From Bacteroidota bacterium (GTDB taxonomy: Bacteria > Bacteroidota > Bacteroidia > Chitinophagales > Chitinophagaceae), in assembly GCA_013289015.1 (NCBI GenBank), contig JABDAV010000002.1, positions 1 to 64,000 on the forward strand: a stretch of DNA of 64,000 nt, read 5' to 3'. Positions 52,946 through 61,268 of this stretch are shown here, piece by piece (within the stretch, counting starts at the first letter, position 1; every line of letters starts with the position of its first letter). The notes under the pieces are model-generated. The model was not told the DNA's origin and searched no databases. It saw nothing but the letters and a program-made list of their open reading frames with translations. The position numbers were made by a program, and so were the translations under genes.

Positions 52946-54556
52946 ATGAAAAATATTTTTAAAAATATTGGTGCTGATCTTTCAGCATCAGTAGTAGTAT
53001 TTTTAGTGGCATTGCCTCTTTGTCTTGGTATTGCTTTGGGTTCCGGAGCACCATTATTTTCCGGGTTGATTGCCGGTATTGTAGGCGGCATTATAATAGG
53101 CAGTTTAAGTGGTTCGCAACTAAGTGTCAGCGGACCGGCTGCAGGGTTAACAGCTATTGTTGCTGCAGGTATTGTAAAAGTACCGGTGTTTGAAGCATTT
53201 CTACTTTCGGTTTTAATTGCGGGCATTATCCAGTTGATATTGGGGTTTATAAAAGCCGGTGTTTTTGGCGATTATATTCCAACGAATGTTATTAAAGGAA
53301 TGCTTTCTGCCATTGGTATCATTCTCATCTTAAAACAAATTCCGCATTTGTTGGGTTATGATGCAGACTTCGAAGGGGATTATGCATTTGCGCAGCATGA
53401 TGAACATAATACTTTCAGCGGAATATTCACGGCAATTTCAAGGATCACTCCCTTAGCAATCATCATTGGTTTTGTTTCATTAGGTATTCAAATCTTTTGG
53501 GATAAAGTATTGGTGAAAAAAGGAAAAGTCTTTAAAATAATTCCTGCTCCTCTTATTGTTGTTCTTGCTGGTGTTTCTCTCAACATGTTTTTATCAAACG
53601 GAAGCACTTTGCAATTGCGTAAAGAACAATTCGTAAATATTCCGGCAGCAGCAAATGTGAATGATTTCTTTTCATTTTTTATGCTGCCTGATTTCAGTTA
53701 TTTAAATATGCCGGAAGTTTGGATAACAGGAGTAACGATTGCCATCGTCGCTAGTCTTGAAACATTATTGAATATAGAAGCTTCTGATGAGCTGGATGTT
53801 TACAAACGTGTTACACCAAAAGACAGGGAACTAAAAGCACAAGGTATCGGCAATTTGATTTGCGGATTAATAGGAGGGTTGCCTGTAACTTCAGTAGTAG
53901 TAAGAACCTCGGCCAATATAAATGCAGGCGCAAAGACAAAAACATCAGCCATCATGCATGGCATATTGTTGTTGCTTGCAGTTGCTTTAATTCCATTTCT
54001 TATTAATTTAATTCCTTTATCAGCGTTGGCTGCAGTACTGATCTACACAGGCTATAAACTTGCAAAGCCATCATTGTTTAAAGAAATGTACAGCAATGGC
54101 CTGGAGCAGTTTATTCCTTTTGTTGTAACTATTGTTGCAATAATATTTACTGACCTTTTAATTGGAATTATTATTGGCATTGCCGTAGGTTTGTTTTTCA
54201 TATTACGCAGTAATTTTAAAACATCGTTTTTTGTTGTGCATGATGACACCAGGTATCTTTTTCGGTTAAGAAAAGATGTTTCTTTTTTAAATAAGCCGTT
54301 GCTAAAAAACAAGCTTGAAAGCGTACCTGAAAATTCTTCTGTGCTGATTGATATTTCAAAAGCGGATTTTATTGATAAGGATGTGATAGAAGTAATTAAT
54401 GATTTTCTTCAGCACGCACATCTTAAAAATATCAGAACAGAAATAAAGAAAAATAAAGGTAAAAACACGCACCGGCATATTTCAGAATCAGTATTACAAC
54501 AATCAGTAAAAACTTTTCATTATGAAACCATACGAGAAACTGTTATTGGAAAATAA
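52946..54556 (+). CDS. SulP family anion transporter, probable bicarbonate
   Basis: This 536-residue membrane protein of the SulP/SLC26 family has about 10-12 spans in the first 430 residues (for example VVVFLVALPLCLGIALGSGAP, LSVSGPAAGLTAIVAAGI, GMLSAIGIILILKQIPHLLGYD, ASLETLLNIEASDELD, GNLICGLIGGLPVTSVVVRTSANINAG). A C-terminal STAS-like domain follows (SVLIDISKADFIDKDVIEVINDFLQ). SulP members carry sulfate, bicarbonate, chloride or carboxylates. The carbonic anhydrase gene overlaps its end by 35 bases, so bicarbonate is the likely cargo. Genes in this arrangement are known from several bacteria, where SulP and a beta carbonic anhydrase work together. Confidence 0.9.
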   Translation: MKNIFKNIGADLSASVVVFLVALPLCLGIALGSGAPLFSGLIAGIVGGIIIGSLSGSQLSVSGPAAGLTAIVAAGIVKVPVFEAFLLSVLIAGIIQLILGFIKAGVFGDYIPTNVIKGMLSAIGIILILKQIPHLLGYDADFEGDYAFAQHDEHNTFSGIFTAISRITPLAIIIGFVSLGIQIFWDKVLVKKGKVFKIIPAPLIVVLAGVSLNMFLSNGSTLQLRKEQFVNIPAAANVNDFFSFFMLPDFSYLNMPEVWITGVTIAIVASLETLLNIEASDELDVYKRVTPKDRELKAQGIGNLICGLIGGLPVTSVVVRTSANINAGAKTKTSAIMHGILLLLAVALIPFLINLIPLSALAAVLIYTGYKLAKPSLFKEMYSNGLEQFIPFVVTIVAIIFTDLLIGIIIGIAVGLFFILRSNFKTSFFVVHDDTRYLFRLRKDVSFLNKPLLKNKLESVPENSSVLIDISKADFIDKDVIEVINDFLQHAHLKNIRTEIKKNKGKNTHRHISESVLQQSVKTFHYETIRETVIGK

Positions 54557-55157
54557 AGCCTGGGCACAGGAAATGGTGGAAAAAGACCCGGATTATTTTA
54601 ACCGGCTTGTACACCTGCAAACACCTGAATTTTTATGGATCGGCTGCAGCGACAGCCGCGTACCGGCTAATGAAATTACCGGTACGGAACCAGGAGAAAT
54701 TTTTGTGCATCGGAACATTGCGAACCTGGTTATACATACAGATGTAAACCTGTTAAGTGTATTGGATTACGCAGTGAATCATCTTAAAGTAAACCACGTA
54801 ATTGTTTGTGGTCACTATGGTTGTGGCGGTGTAAAAGCTGCTATGGGCAGGCACGATTACAACCAGGTTTTAAATATGTGGCTTCGTAATATTAAAGATG
54901 TATACCGGTTGTACCAGCAAGAGCTTGACGATGTGCCTGGTGAAGAAGAAAGAGCAGACAGGCTTGTGGAACTTAACGTAAAAGAACAGGTTTTAAAGCT
55001 TGCAAAAACATCCATTATTCAACGTGCATGGAAAACCAGGAATGCGCCCGTATTGCATGGTTGGGTGTATGGGTTAAAAGACGGATTAATAAAATCTCTT
55101 TTTGATATGCCACCGGGCTCAGATATTAACCCTATTTATGCATATGATGATCTTTAA
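54522..55157 (+). CDS. can: Beta-class carbonic anhydrase
   Basis: The 211-residue enzyme interconverts carbon dioxide and bicarbonate. The zinc ligands and catalytic pair are readable: C42 and D44 in WIGCSDSRVPANEITG, and H98 and C101 in IVCGHYGCGGVKAAM. It is a plain beta class with no extra domain. It starts inside the last codons of the SulP transporter gene (overlap 35 bases), the tightest form of co-translation. Together they would take up bicarbonate and convert it as needed by carboxylases. A hairpin terminator follows the stop. Confidence 0.96.
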   Translation: MKPYEKLLLENKAWAQEMVEKDPDYFNRLVHLQTPEFLWIGCSDSRVPANEITGTEPGEIFVHRNIANLVIHTDVNLLSVLDYAVNHLKVNHVIVCGHYGCGGVKAAMGRHDYNQVLNMWLRNIKDVYRLYQQELDDVPGEEERADRLVELNVKEQVLKLAKTSIIQRAWKTRNAPVLHGWVYGLKDGLIKSLFDMPPGSDINPIYAYDDL

Positions 55158-55160
55158 ATC

Positions 55161-55192
55161 AACAACGGCCTGAAACTTTTCAGGCCGTTGTT
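55161..55192. terminator. Bidirectional terminator
   Basis: AACAACGGCCTGAAA (55161-55175) pairs with TTTCAGGCCGTTGTT (55178-55192) as a near-perfect hairpin between the converging carbonic anhydrase and msrB genes. T runs on both sides are short, but the shared stem can serve both. Confidence 0.8.
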
Positions 55193-55193
55193 G

Positions 55194-55667
55194 TTACTTA
55201 TTATTTTCCTTGTTATATTTTTCTTCAGCTTCTTTTGCTTTTGCAAAATCAAGCACCACACCATTTATGCAATAACGAAGGCCGGTGGGTGGAGGACCAT
55301 CATCAAATACGTGTCCTAAATGTGAACCGCATCTGCCACACATGACTTCGGTACGACGCATTCCGTGGGCATTATCCTGTTCATAAATAATAGAACTCTT
55401 TGAGATAGGTTTATAAAAACTCGGCCAGCCGCAACCACTTTCAAATTTTGTATCGCTTTCAAACAGGGCATTACCGCAAACAGCACAATAATAAGTACCG
55501 ATCTCAGTCGACTCTTCATACTTGCTGCTCCATGGTCGTTCCGTTCCTTTTTCTCTTGCAATGCGATAAATTTCAGGCGAAAGTCTTTTCTTCCATTCCT
55601 CGTTGCTTACAACCACTTTGCCCGCTTCTGTATGTGAATAATCCGGATTATTTGAATTGTTTTCCAT
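55194..55667 (-). CDS. msrB: Peptide-methionine (R)-S-oxide reductase
   Basis: The 157-residue enzyme repairs methionine-R-sulfoxide in proteins. It shows two zinc CxxC pairs (YYCAVCGNALF and VMCGRCGSHLG) and the catalytic cysteine in GLRYCINGVVLDF, with FESGCGWPSFYKP as substrate-binding loop. It begins MENNSNNPDYSHTEAGKVVVSNEEWKKRLSPEIY and has no signal peptide, so it is cytoplasmic. It stands alone with a bidirectional hairpin at its 3' end. Confidence 0.96.
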   Translation of the reverse strand: MENNSNNPDYSHTEAGKVVVSNEEWKKRLSPEIYRIAREKGTERPWSSKYEESTEIGTYYCAVCGNALFESDTKFESGCGWPSFYKPISKSSIIYEQDNAHGMRRTEVMCGRCGSHLGHVFDDGPPPTGLRYCINGVVLDFAKAKEAEEKYNKENNK

Positions 55668-55806
55668 TGAGATTTTTTTGAGTTGCTGTTACAAGATAAG
55701 AATAAAAATCGATAGAAATACTACACACAAAAATCTTAAACTGTTCATAATTCCAATATCAAATACGAAACCGTTTAGTGCACAGATTGCTTTTTGTATA
55801 TGTAAC

Positions 55807-55839
55807 TTGTTAATGTTTAAGCATCAGCCGTTATATTTG
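55807..55839 (+). promoter_or_regulatory. Promoter for adk
   Basis: TTG at 55807-55809 and TATATTTG at 55832-55839 are separated by 22 bases, within the range of the Bacteroidota consensus. ATG 55856 follows 16 bases later. Confidence 0.6.
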
Positions 55840-55855
55840 CGATTAACGCAAGCAA

Positions 55856-56434
55856 ATGTTTAATATCATCTTATTTGGCCCGCCGGGCAGTGGAAAAGGT
55901 ACTCAAAGTCAGAAACTCATAGAAAAGTACGGATTGAAGCATCTTTCAACCGGCGATTTGTTGCGCAGCGAAATAGCACAGCAAACTCCGCTTGGTATCG
56001 AAGCAAAAAATTTTATGGATAAAGGTCAATTGGTGCCGGATGAAGTAGTGATTGGAATGATAAGTACAGCTTTAGACACAAACCCTGAAGCAGCTGGTTT
56101 TTTGTTCGATGGCTTTCCGCGCACTGCCGCACAGGCAGAAGCGTTGGATAAATTATTGCAACTTAAAAAAACATCTATCGCGGTTATGCTTGCTTTGGAT
56201 GTTTCTGAGGAAGAATTGATAAAACGGTTATTAAACCGCGGCCAAAGCAGCGGACGTTCAGATGATATTAATGAAGCTGTTATCCGCAGCCGGATTGAAG
56301 AGTATGAAAACAAAACGAAAGCTGTTGCCGACTACTATAATAGTTTTAATAAAGTGTTTCATATAAAGGGAGAAGGTACTGTAGAAGAGATTTTTGAATC
56401 GCTTTGTACCGAAATAGATAGACGGACGGCATAG
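55856..56434 (+). CDS. adk: Adenylate kinase
   Basis: Adenylate kinase equilibrates AMP, ADP and ATP. The 192-residue protein has the P-loop GPPGSGKGTQSQKLIEKYGL (residues 7-26), STGDLLRSEIA, FLFDGFPRTAAQAEAL (AMP site), and RLLNRGQSSGRSDDINEAVIRSR (lid hinge). It is the short form without the zinc lid, as usual in Bacteroidota. A good promoter precedes it. It stands alone; no secY or other ribosomal gene is next to it. Confidence 0.96.
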   Translation: MFNIILFGPPGSGKGTQSQKLIEKYGLKHLSTGDLLRSEIAQQTPLGIEAKNFMDKGQLVPDEVVIGMISTALDTNPEAAGFLFDGFPRTAAQAEALDKLLQLKKTSIAVMLALDVSEEELIKRLLNRGQSSGRSDDINEAVIRSRIEEYENKTKAVADYYNSFNKVFHIKGEGTVEEIFESLCTEIDRRTA

Positions 56435-56825
56435 AACTTTAATTAATATAAACCTTAAAAGAGCTTGTATTCACGAACCTGGTATAAGCTTTTTAGGACT
56501 AGACAGACCCTGTCTCCTTGCACTCTACTCCCTGTTTACTCCCAGTCTGCTCCATACCTGAAGGCTATTAACTGCGTTCCTCCTCGTTTTTGGTATGTAT
56601 AAATAAGGGAAAAAGGATAATCAAAGAATTAATGACCTTAGTTCAGAATATACAATTGTTTTCATTGAAACAGATACTGAGCTGATTATTTGTGAATTTA
56701 TTTCATCTAAACTTATCTATAGGTAAACAATTTTTATTGCTTTTTCCAAAAGTAAATCTTCCTTCCCAAACTTCCTTACCATCTCCCTCCTAAACTTTAT
56801 CTTTGCGCTCCTTTTTACGTGAGTT
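56435..56825. other. Gene-free stretch before asnS
   Basis: Almost 400 bases with no supportable gene. A TATCTTTG box at 56798-56805, 20 bases before the asnS ATG, is the likely promoter. The pyrimidine-rich stretch around 56505-56560 has no recognised function. Confidence 0.6.
56798..56805 (+). promoter_or_regulatory. TAnnTTTG box for asnS
   Basis: TATCTTTG matches the -7 consensus and ends 20 bases before ATG 56826. Confidence 0.55.
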
Positions 56826-58265
56826 ATGTTTAATAAAAGAACCAGGATAAAAGAATTGTTGCAGGTTGATGCTGCAAGCCAGGAAGTAACTGTAATGGGT
56901 TGGATACGTACATTCCGCAACAACCAGTTCATCGCTTTAAACGACGGAAGCTGCAATCAGAATTTGCAGGTAGTTGCTGCTTTAGGTTTGTTGAATGATG
57001 AAACAATGAAACGCATAACAACCGGCGCTTCCTTAAAAGTTATTGGCGAACTGGTGCCAAGTTTGGGCAAAGGCCAAAAGGTTGAATTAAAAGCAACATC
57101 AATTGAAATTTTAGGCGATTGTGATACGGAAAAATATCCGTTACAATTAAAGAACAGGCCAGGTCTTGAATATTTAAGAGAGATCGCGCATTTGCGTTTT
57201 CGTACCAATACATTTGGTGCCGTTTTCCGTATACGCCATTCTCTCGCATTTGCTATACATAAATTTTTTAATGATAAAGGCTTTGTGTATTTACACACTC
57301 CCGTAATCACAGCAAGCGATGCGGAAGGCGCAGGCGAAATGTTTCGTGTAACAACTTTGCCGTTTGATAATCCACCTCGTACCGAAGATGGTCACATCAA
57401 CTTTAAAGAAGATTTTTTTGGTAAGAGCACCAATCTTACGGTAAGCGGTCAATTGGAAGGTGAGCTGGCGGCAATGGCATTCAGTGATATTTATACATTC
57501 GGACCAACCTTCCGTGCTGAAAATTCAAATACTACAAGGCACCTGGCTGAGTTCTGGATGATCGAGCCTGAAATGGCATTTTATGATATTGAAGACAATA
57601 TGAATCTTGCGGAAGAATTTATCAAATACATTATAAGGTATGCGATGGATAACAACCGTGAAGACCTTGAATTTCTTGCACAACGTTTGGCGGAAGAAGA
57701 AAAACAATTGCCTCAGGATAAACGCGGTGAATTAGGCCTGATCGAAAAACTGGAGTTTGTATTAAATAACGCTTTCGAACGAATTACCTATACTGAAGCA
57801 ATAGATATTTTATTAAACAGCCCTGCCTATAAAAAGAAGAAGTTTCAGTACGAAGTAAAATGGGGCATTGATCTGCAAAGTGAGCACGAACGTTATCTTG
57901 TAGAGAAACATTTTAGAAAACCTGTGATCGTTACCGGATATCCTGCAGTTATCAAAGCATTTTATATGCGCATAAATGAAGATGGTAAAACGGTTGCCGC
58001 TATGGATATTCTTGCGCCCGGCATTGGCGAGATCGTCGGCGGTTCACAGCGTGAAGAAAGACTGGAAAGACTTATCGCACGTATGCAGGAAATGCATGTT
58101 CCGGTTGAAGAAATGCAATGGTATCTGGATACACGCCGCTTTGGTTCTGTGCCGCATGCCGGCTTTGGTTTAGGCTTTGAGCGCATGGTACAGTTTGTAA
58201 CCGGAATGACAAACATCCGCGATGTAATTCCTTTTGCAAGAACGCCGAAGAACTGCGAGTTCTAA
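56826..58265 (+). CDS. asnS: Asparagine--tRNA ligase
   Basis: The 479-residue class II synthetase charges tRNA-Asn. An OB-fold anticodon domain opens the protein ([22 protein letters not shown], about residues 20-41). The catalytic domain carries class II motif 2 in [26 protein letters not shown] and motif 3 in [16 protein letters not shown] near the C-terminus. The [19 protein letters not shown] pattern and lack of an inserted domain indicate AsnRS rather than AspRS. It is a stand-alone gene. Confidence 0.96.
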   Translation: MFNKRTRIKELLQVDAASQEVTVMGWIRTFRNNQFIALNDGSCNQNLQVVAALGLLNDETMKRITTGASLKVIGELVPSLGKGQKVELKATSIEILGDCDTEKYPLQLKNRPGLEYLREIAHLRFRTNTFGAVFRIRHSLAFAIHKFFNDKGFVYLHTPVITASDAEGAGEMFRVTTLPFDNPPRTEDGHINFKEDFFGKSTNLTVSGQLEGELAAMAFSDIYTFGPTFRAENSNTTRHLAEFWMIEPEMAFYDIEDNMNLAEEFIKYIIRYAMDNNREDLEFLAQRLAEEEKQLPQDKRGELGLIEKLEFVLNNAFERITYTEAIDILLNSPAYKKKKFQYEVKWGIDLQSEHERYLVEKHFRKPVIVTGYPAVIKAFYMRINEDGKTVAAMDILAPGIGEIVGGSQREERLERLIARMQEMHVPVEEMQWYLDTRRFGSVPHAGFGLGFERMVQFVTGMTNIRDVIPFARTPKNCEF

Positions 58266-58401
58266 TTATACCTTCAGGCGTTGATTTTTACTGCTGAATG
58301 AAAAGATAGGAAAGGTCTTTTTAAAACATAGAACAGCTTCAGTATTTTTACTGAACAGCATTTATGTAATGACGCATGTCTTGATAAGTTATTAAATACC
58401 G

Positions 58402-60639
58402 ATGAAGAAATATTTAGCAGGTTTCTTTTATTCATTTTCCGTTCAATTGGTTTTGCTGCATTTTCGCAGGTACCAGGTTCTGCTGCTGTTCTGGATCATT
58501 CTTTTTGCTACAATCAGCGGCCACTTTTTAAAACCGTATGGTGCCGATTCTTTAATGCTTGCTCCGGAATATTTAGGGCATGTAAGTGCCTTAAGTACGG
58601 CATTTGTGGGATTTGCAATGGGTGCTTTTATAATGAGCTGGAATATAACCACCTTCATTTTGCATAGCCGGCATATAAAGTTCCTGGCAACAACCGCCCA
58701 GCCTTTTTTAAAGTATTGCATCAATAATGCGGTCATCCCGGTTATTTTTTTATTGAGCTACCTTTTCTTCGCAATAAGTTATCAGCGCGTAGAAGAATTA
58801 TCATCTTCGATGGAAATACTTTCTCTTGTCGGAGGATTTTTCGGAGGATTTATTTTATCACTTGCCATTGCTTTCGGATATTTTTTCGGTACAGATAAAA
58901 AGATCTACCGCAAAATGGTAACGGATTTTACTACTGCGAATGAAAAATATGAACGCGCTTCCAGGATGATCAAAAATTCAAAGATTGAAAAAGGAGAAAT
59001 GCGCATTGATTGGTTCTTAAGCGCAACATTTGGTTTGCGAAGGCCAAGAAACACCAAACATTACAGCCAGGAGTTCTTGAATTCCATATTTAAACGCCAT
59101 CACGTTGCTGCTGTAAAAGCAGTTTTTATAGCATTGATAGCATTGATTTTGATCGGGCTTTTTACAGAGAACCGTTATTGCCAGATTCCTGCGGGGGCCA
59201 GTATTACTTTATTTTTTACGATCCTGATCGCGGTCGCAGGAGCGCTTTCGCTTTTTTTAGGTAACTGGAGTGTCCCTGTAGTTTTGGGTATTTATTTACT
59301 GGTGAATTGGATGTACCAGCAACATTGGATAGACCCGCGGAATAAAGCGTATGGTCTGGATTATACTTCCGGCAGATCAAGGCCCGAGTATAACAAGGCG
59401 GCGCTTTCAGATCTTATGAACAAAGCAGATGTTGCAAAAGACAGCCTGGAGTTTATTTCTATACTCAATAACTGGAAAACAAGGCAGTATCAGCAAAAAC
59501 CCGTGTTATTTCTTGTAGATGTAAGCGGGGGCGGTAACCGCAGTGCGGCTTTTACAATGAATGTTTTAACAAAGCTTGACACGCTTACACAAGGCAGGTT
59601 CTTTTCGCAGTGTGCTTTAATATCAGGAGCTTCCGGAGGAATGATCGGCGCTGCTTATTTCAGAGAATTATACCTTGAAAAGCAGCAGGGCAAAATCACT
59701 TCCCTTCAGCAAAAACAGTACATCGATAATATTTGTAAAGATCTGCTAAACCCGGTTTTTTCGTCCCTTGTAGCAAGAGACATGATCGGTCCGATAAGCC
59801 AGTTTGAATATAGCGGCAATTCATACATTCGTGACAGGGGCTATTCTTTCGAACAGAAACTGAACGCTAATACAAAAGGAGTTTTAAATAAAAAGCTTAC
59901 AGATTACAGCCTGCCTGAGCATAAGGCTGTTATTCCTTCAATGATATTCAATACAGCTATTACAAGAGACGGAAGAAAGATGTTTATAGCCACCCACCCT
60001 GTAAGGTTTATGATGCAGGGAAAGAGTACTCCGAATAACCTGACCCATTACGATATTGACGGATTAGATTATCAATCTTTTTTTGCAAACCTGGATGCCC
60101 TGAATCTTTCTTTTCTTACAACATTGCGAATGAACGCCACTTTTCCCTTTGTACTGCCTAACGTTGAAATGCCCGCAAACCCTGAATTTGATGTTATGGA
60201 TGGTGGCTTCCGCGATAATTTTGGTAACGAAACCTGCCTTCGCTTTATTTCTTACTTTAAAGACTGGCTGCAACAAAATACTTCCAAAGTAATTATTGTT
60301 GAATTACGCGACAGGCCTAATGGGGATTGGTCGAGGCCATATGAAGTAAATTCTATTATGGGCCTTATCACTAAACCAATGTTCCTGCTTCAGAATAATT
60401 GGATTGACCTGCAGGATTACTATGAAAATGATCAGGTTAATTATATGTTGAATGCTTATGGCCCCGATCTCCTGAAAACAACTTTCAGCTATGAGTCTGC
60501 GCCGAATACCACTTCAGCCTCTTTAAGCTTTCATCTGACCGCTGTGGAAAAGAAAGGAATAGCCAACTCACTGAACAATGAGGTAAACAAAAAAACTTTC
60601 CAGGTAATTAAAGCGTTTTCATTAGGCAACCGTCCATAA
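58402..60639 (+). CDS. Membrane patatin-like phospholipase
   Basis: The 745-residue protein has about six membrane spans in the first 310 residues (for example VLLLFWIILFATISGHFL, ALSTAFVGFAMGAFIMSWNI, AVIPVIFLLSYLFFAISY, ALIALILIGLF), then a patatin-like lipase domain. DVSGGGNRSAAF (about residues 374-385) is the oxyanion glycine loop, ISGASGGMIGAAYF (about 411-424) carries the nucleophile serine in GASGG, and VMDGGFRDNFG (about 598) provides the catalytic aspartate. Such enzymes hydrolyse phospholipids or acyl chains. The multi-span fusion is a Bacteroidota-type architecture whose role is not known. It lies between asnS and padR without clear partners. Confidence 0.82.
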   Translation: MKKYLAGFFYSFSVQLVLLHFRRYQVLLLFWIILFATISGHFLKPYGADSLMLAPEYLGHVSALSTAFVGFAMGAFIMSWNITTFILHSRHIKFLATTAQPFLKYCINNAVIPVIFLLSYLFFAISYQRVEELSSSMEILSLVGGFFGGFILSLAIAFGYFFGTDKKIYRKMVTDFTTANEKYERASRMIKNSKIEKGEMRIDWFLSATFGLRRPRNTKHYSQEFLNSIFKRHHVAAVKAVFIALIALILIGLFTENRYCQIPAGASITLFFTILIAVAGALSLFLGNWSVPVVLGIYLLVNWMYQQHWIDPRNKAYGLDYTSGRSRPEYNKAALSDLMNKADVAKDSLEFISILNNWKTRQYQQKPVLFLVDVSGGGNRSAAFTMNVLTKLDTLTQGRFFSQCALISGASGGMIGAAYFRELYLEKQQGKITSLQQKQYIDNICKDLLNPVFSSLVARDMIGPISQFEYSGNSYIRDRGYSFEQKLNANTKGVLNKKLTDYSLPEHKAVIPSMIFNTAITRDGRKMFIATHPVRFMMQGKSTPNNLTHYDIDGLDYQSFFANLDALNLSFLTTLRMNATFPFVLPNVEMPANPEFDVMDGGFRDNFGNETCLRFISYFKDWLQQNTSKVIIVELRDRPNGDWSRPYEVNSIMGLITKPMFLLQNNWIDLQDYYENDQVNYMLNAYGPDLLKTTFSYESAPNTTSASLSFHLTAVEKKGIANSLNNEVNKKTFQVIKAFSLGNRP

Positions 60640-60826
60640 AATCCATAAGGGTTTTAACTGCATCTTTAAGGTTTCTACTCAGAATCTTCTTTGGCCCATC
60701 AAGAAATATAACCGTTCATCCTAATTCTCTGTAAGTAGCTTATTCTTATTTGATTGATTTTCAGTATATAATACAATAACTATTAATCAGCAAAGTTGAT
60801 TACTTTAAAAAACTTAGTATTATGTA

Positions 60827-60857
60827 TTGCATAGTATTAAAATGTTGTATAACTTTG
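60827..60857 (+). promoter_or_regulatory. Promoter of the padR-pspC operon with direct repeats
   Basis: TTG at 60827-60829 and TAACTTTG at 60850-60857 are 20 bases apart, a full Bacteroidota promoter. TAGTATTA occurs twice nearby (60815-60822 and 60832-60839), 17 bases apart and overlapping the promoter spacer, a plausible operator for the PadR product. Confidence 0.6.
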
Positions 60858-60885
60858 TTTCATCAATTAAATAAAAGACTCTTGT

Positions 60886-61257
60886 ATGGATATTCAAAAT
60901 ACACAAAGCCAGATGAGAAAGGGTGTACTGGAGTTTTGCATTTTATCAATCATACGACAGGGTGAAGTTTATCCGAGTGATATTGTTGATAAAATGAAAG
61001 GCGCAAACCTTCATATTTTAGAAGGTACACTTTACCCATTATTAACCAGGCTGAAAAATGCAGGTTATCTTACCTATAGGTGGGTGGAAAGCAATTCCGG
61101 GCCACCACGAAAATATTTTTTAATGACTGACGCAGGCCTTCAATTTTATGGTGAACTGGAACGCACCTGGAAAGAACTTGCAGATGCTGTACAAACACTA
61201 ACCTCAACAAACGGCAATATAGAAGTGCCGGAAGAAATTCCCAACAATAACCAATAA
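60886..61257 (+). CDS. PadR family transcriptional regulator
   Basis: This 123-residue winged-helix regulator has the PadR fold: MRKGVLEFCILSIIRQGEVYPSDIVDKM (helix-turn-helix start), GTLYPLLTRLKNAGYLTYRWVESNSGPPRKYFLMTDAG (recognition helix and wing). The C-terminal dimer helices are short (subfamily with a brief tail). Such repressors respond to drugs, phenolic acids or membrane stress. It is followed after 11 bases by the PspC-domain gene, so it probably controls its own operon through repeats overlapping the promoter. Confidence 0.92.
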   Translation: MDIQNTQSQMRKGVLEFCILSIIRQGEVYPSDIVDKMKGANLHILEGTLYPLLTRLKNAGYLTYRWVESNSGPPRKYFLMTDAGLQFYGELERTWKELADAVQTLTSTNGNIEVPEEIPNNNQ

Positions 61258-61268
61258 ACTTAAGTAAA

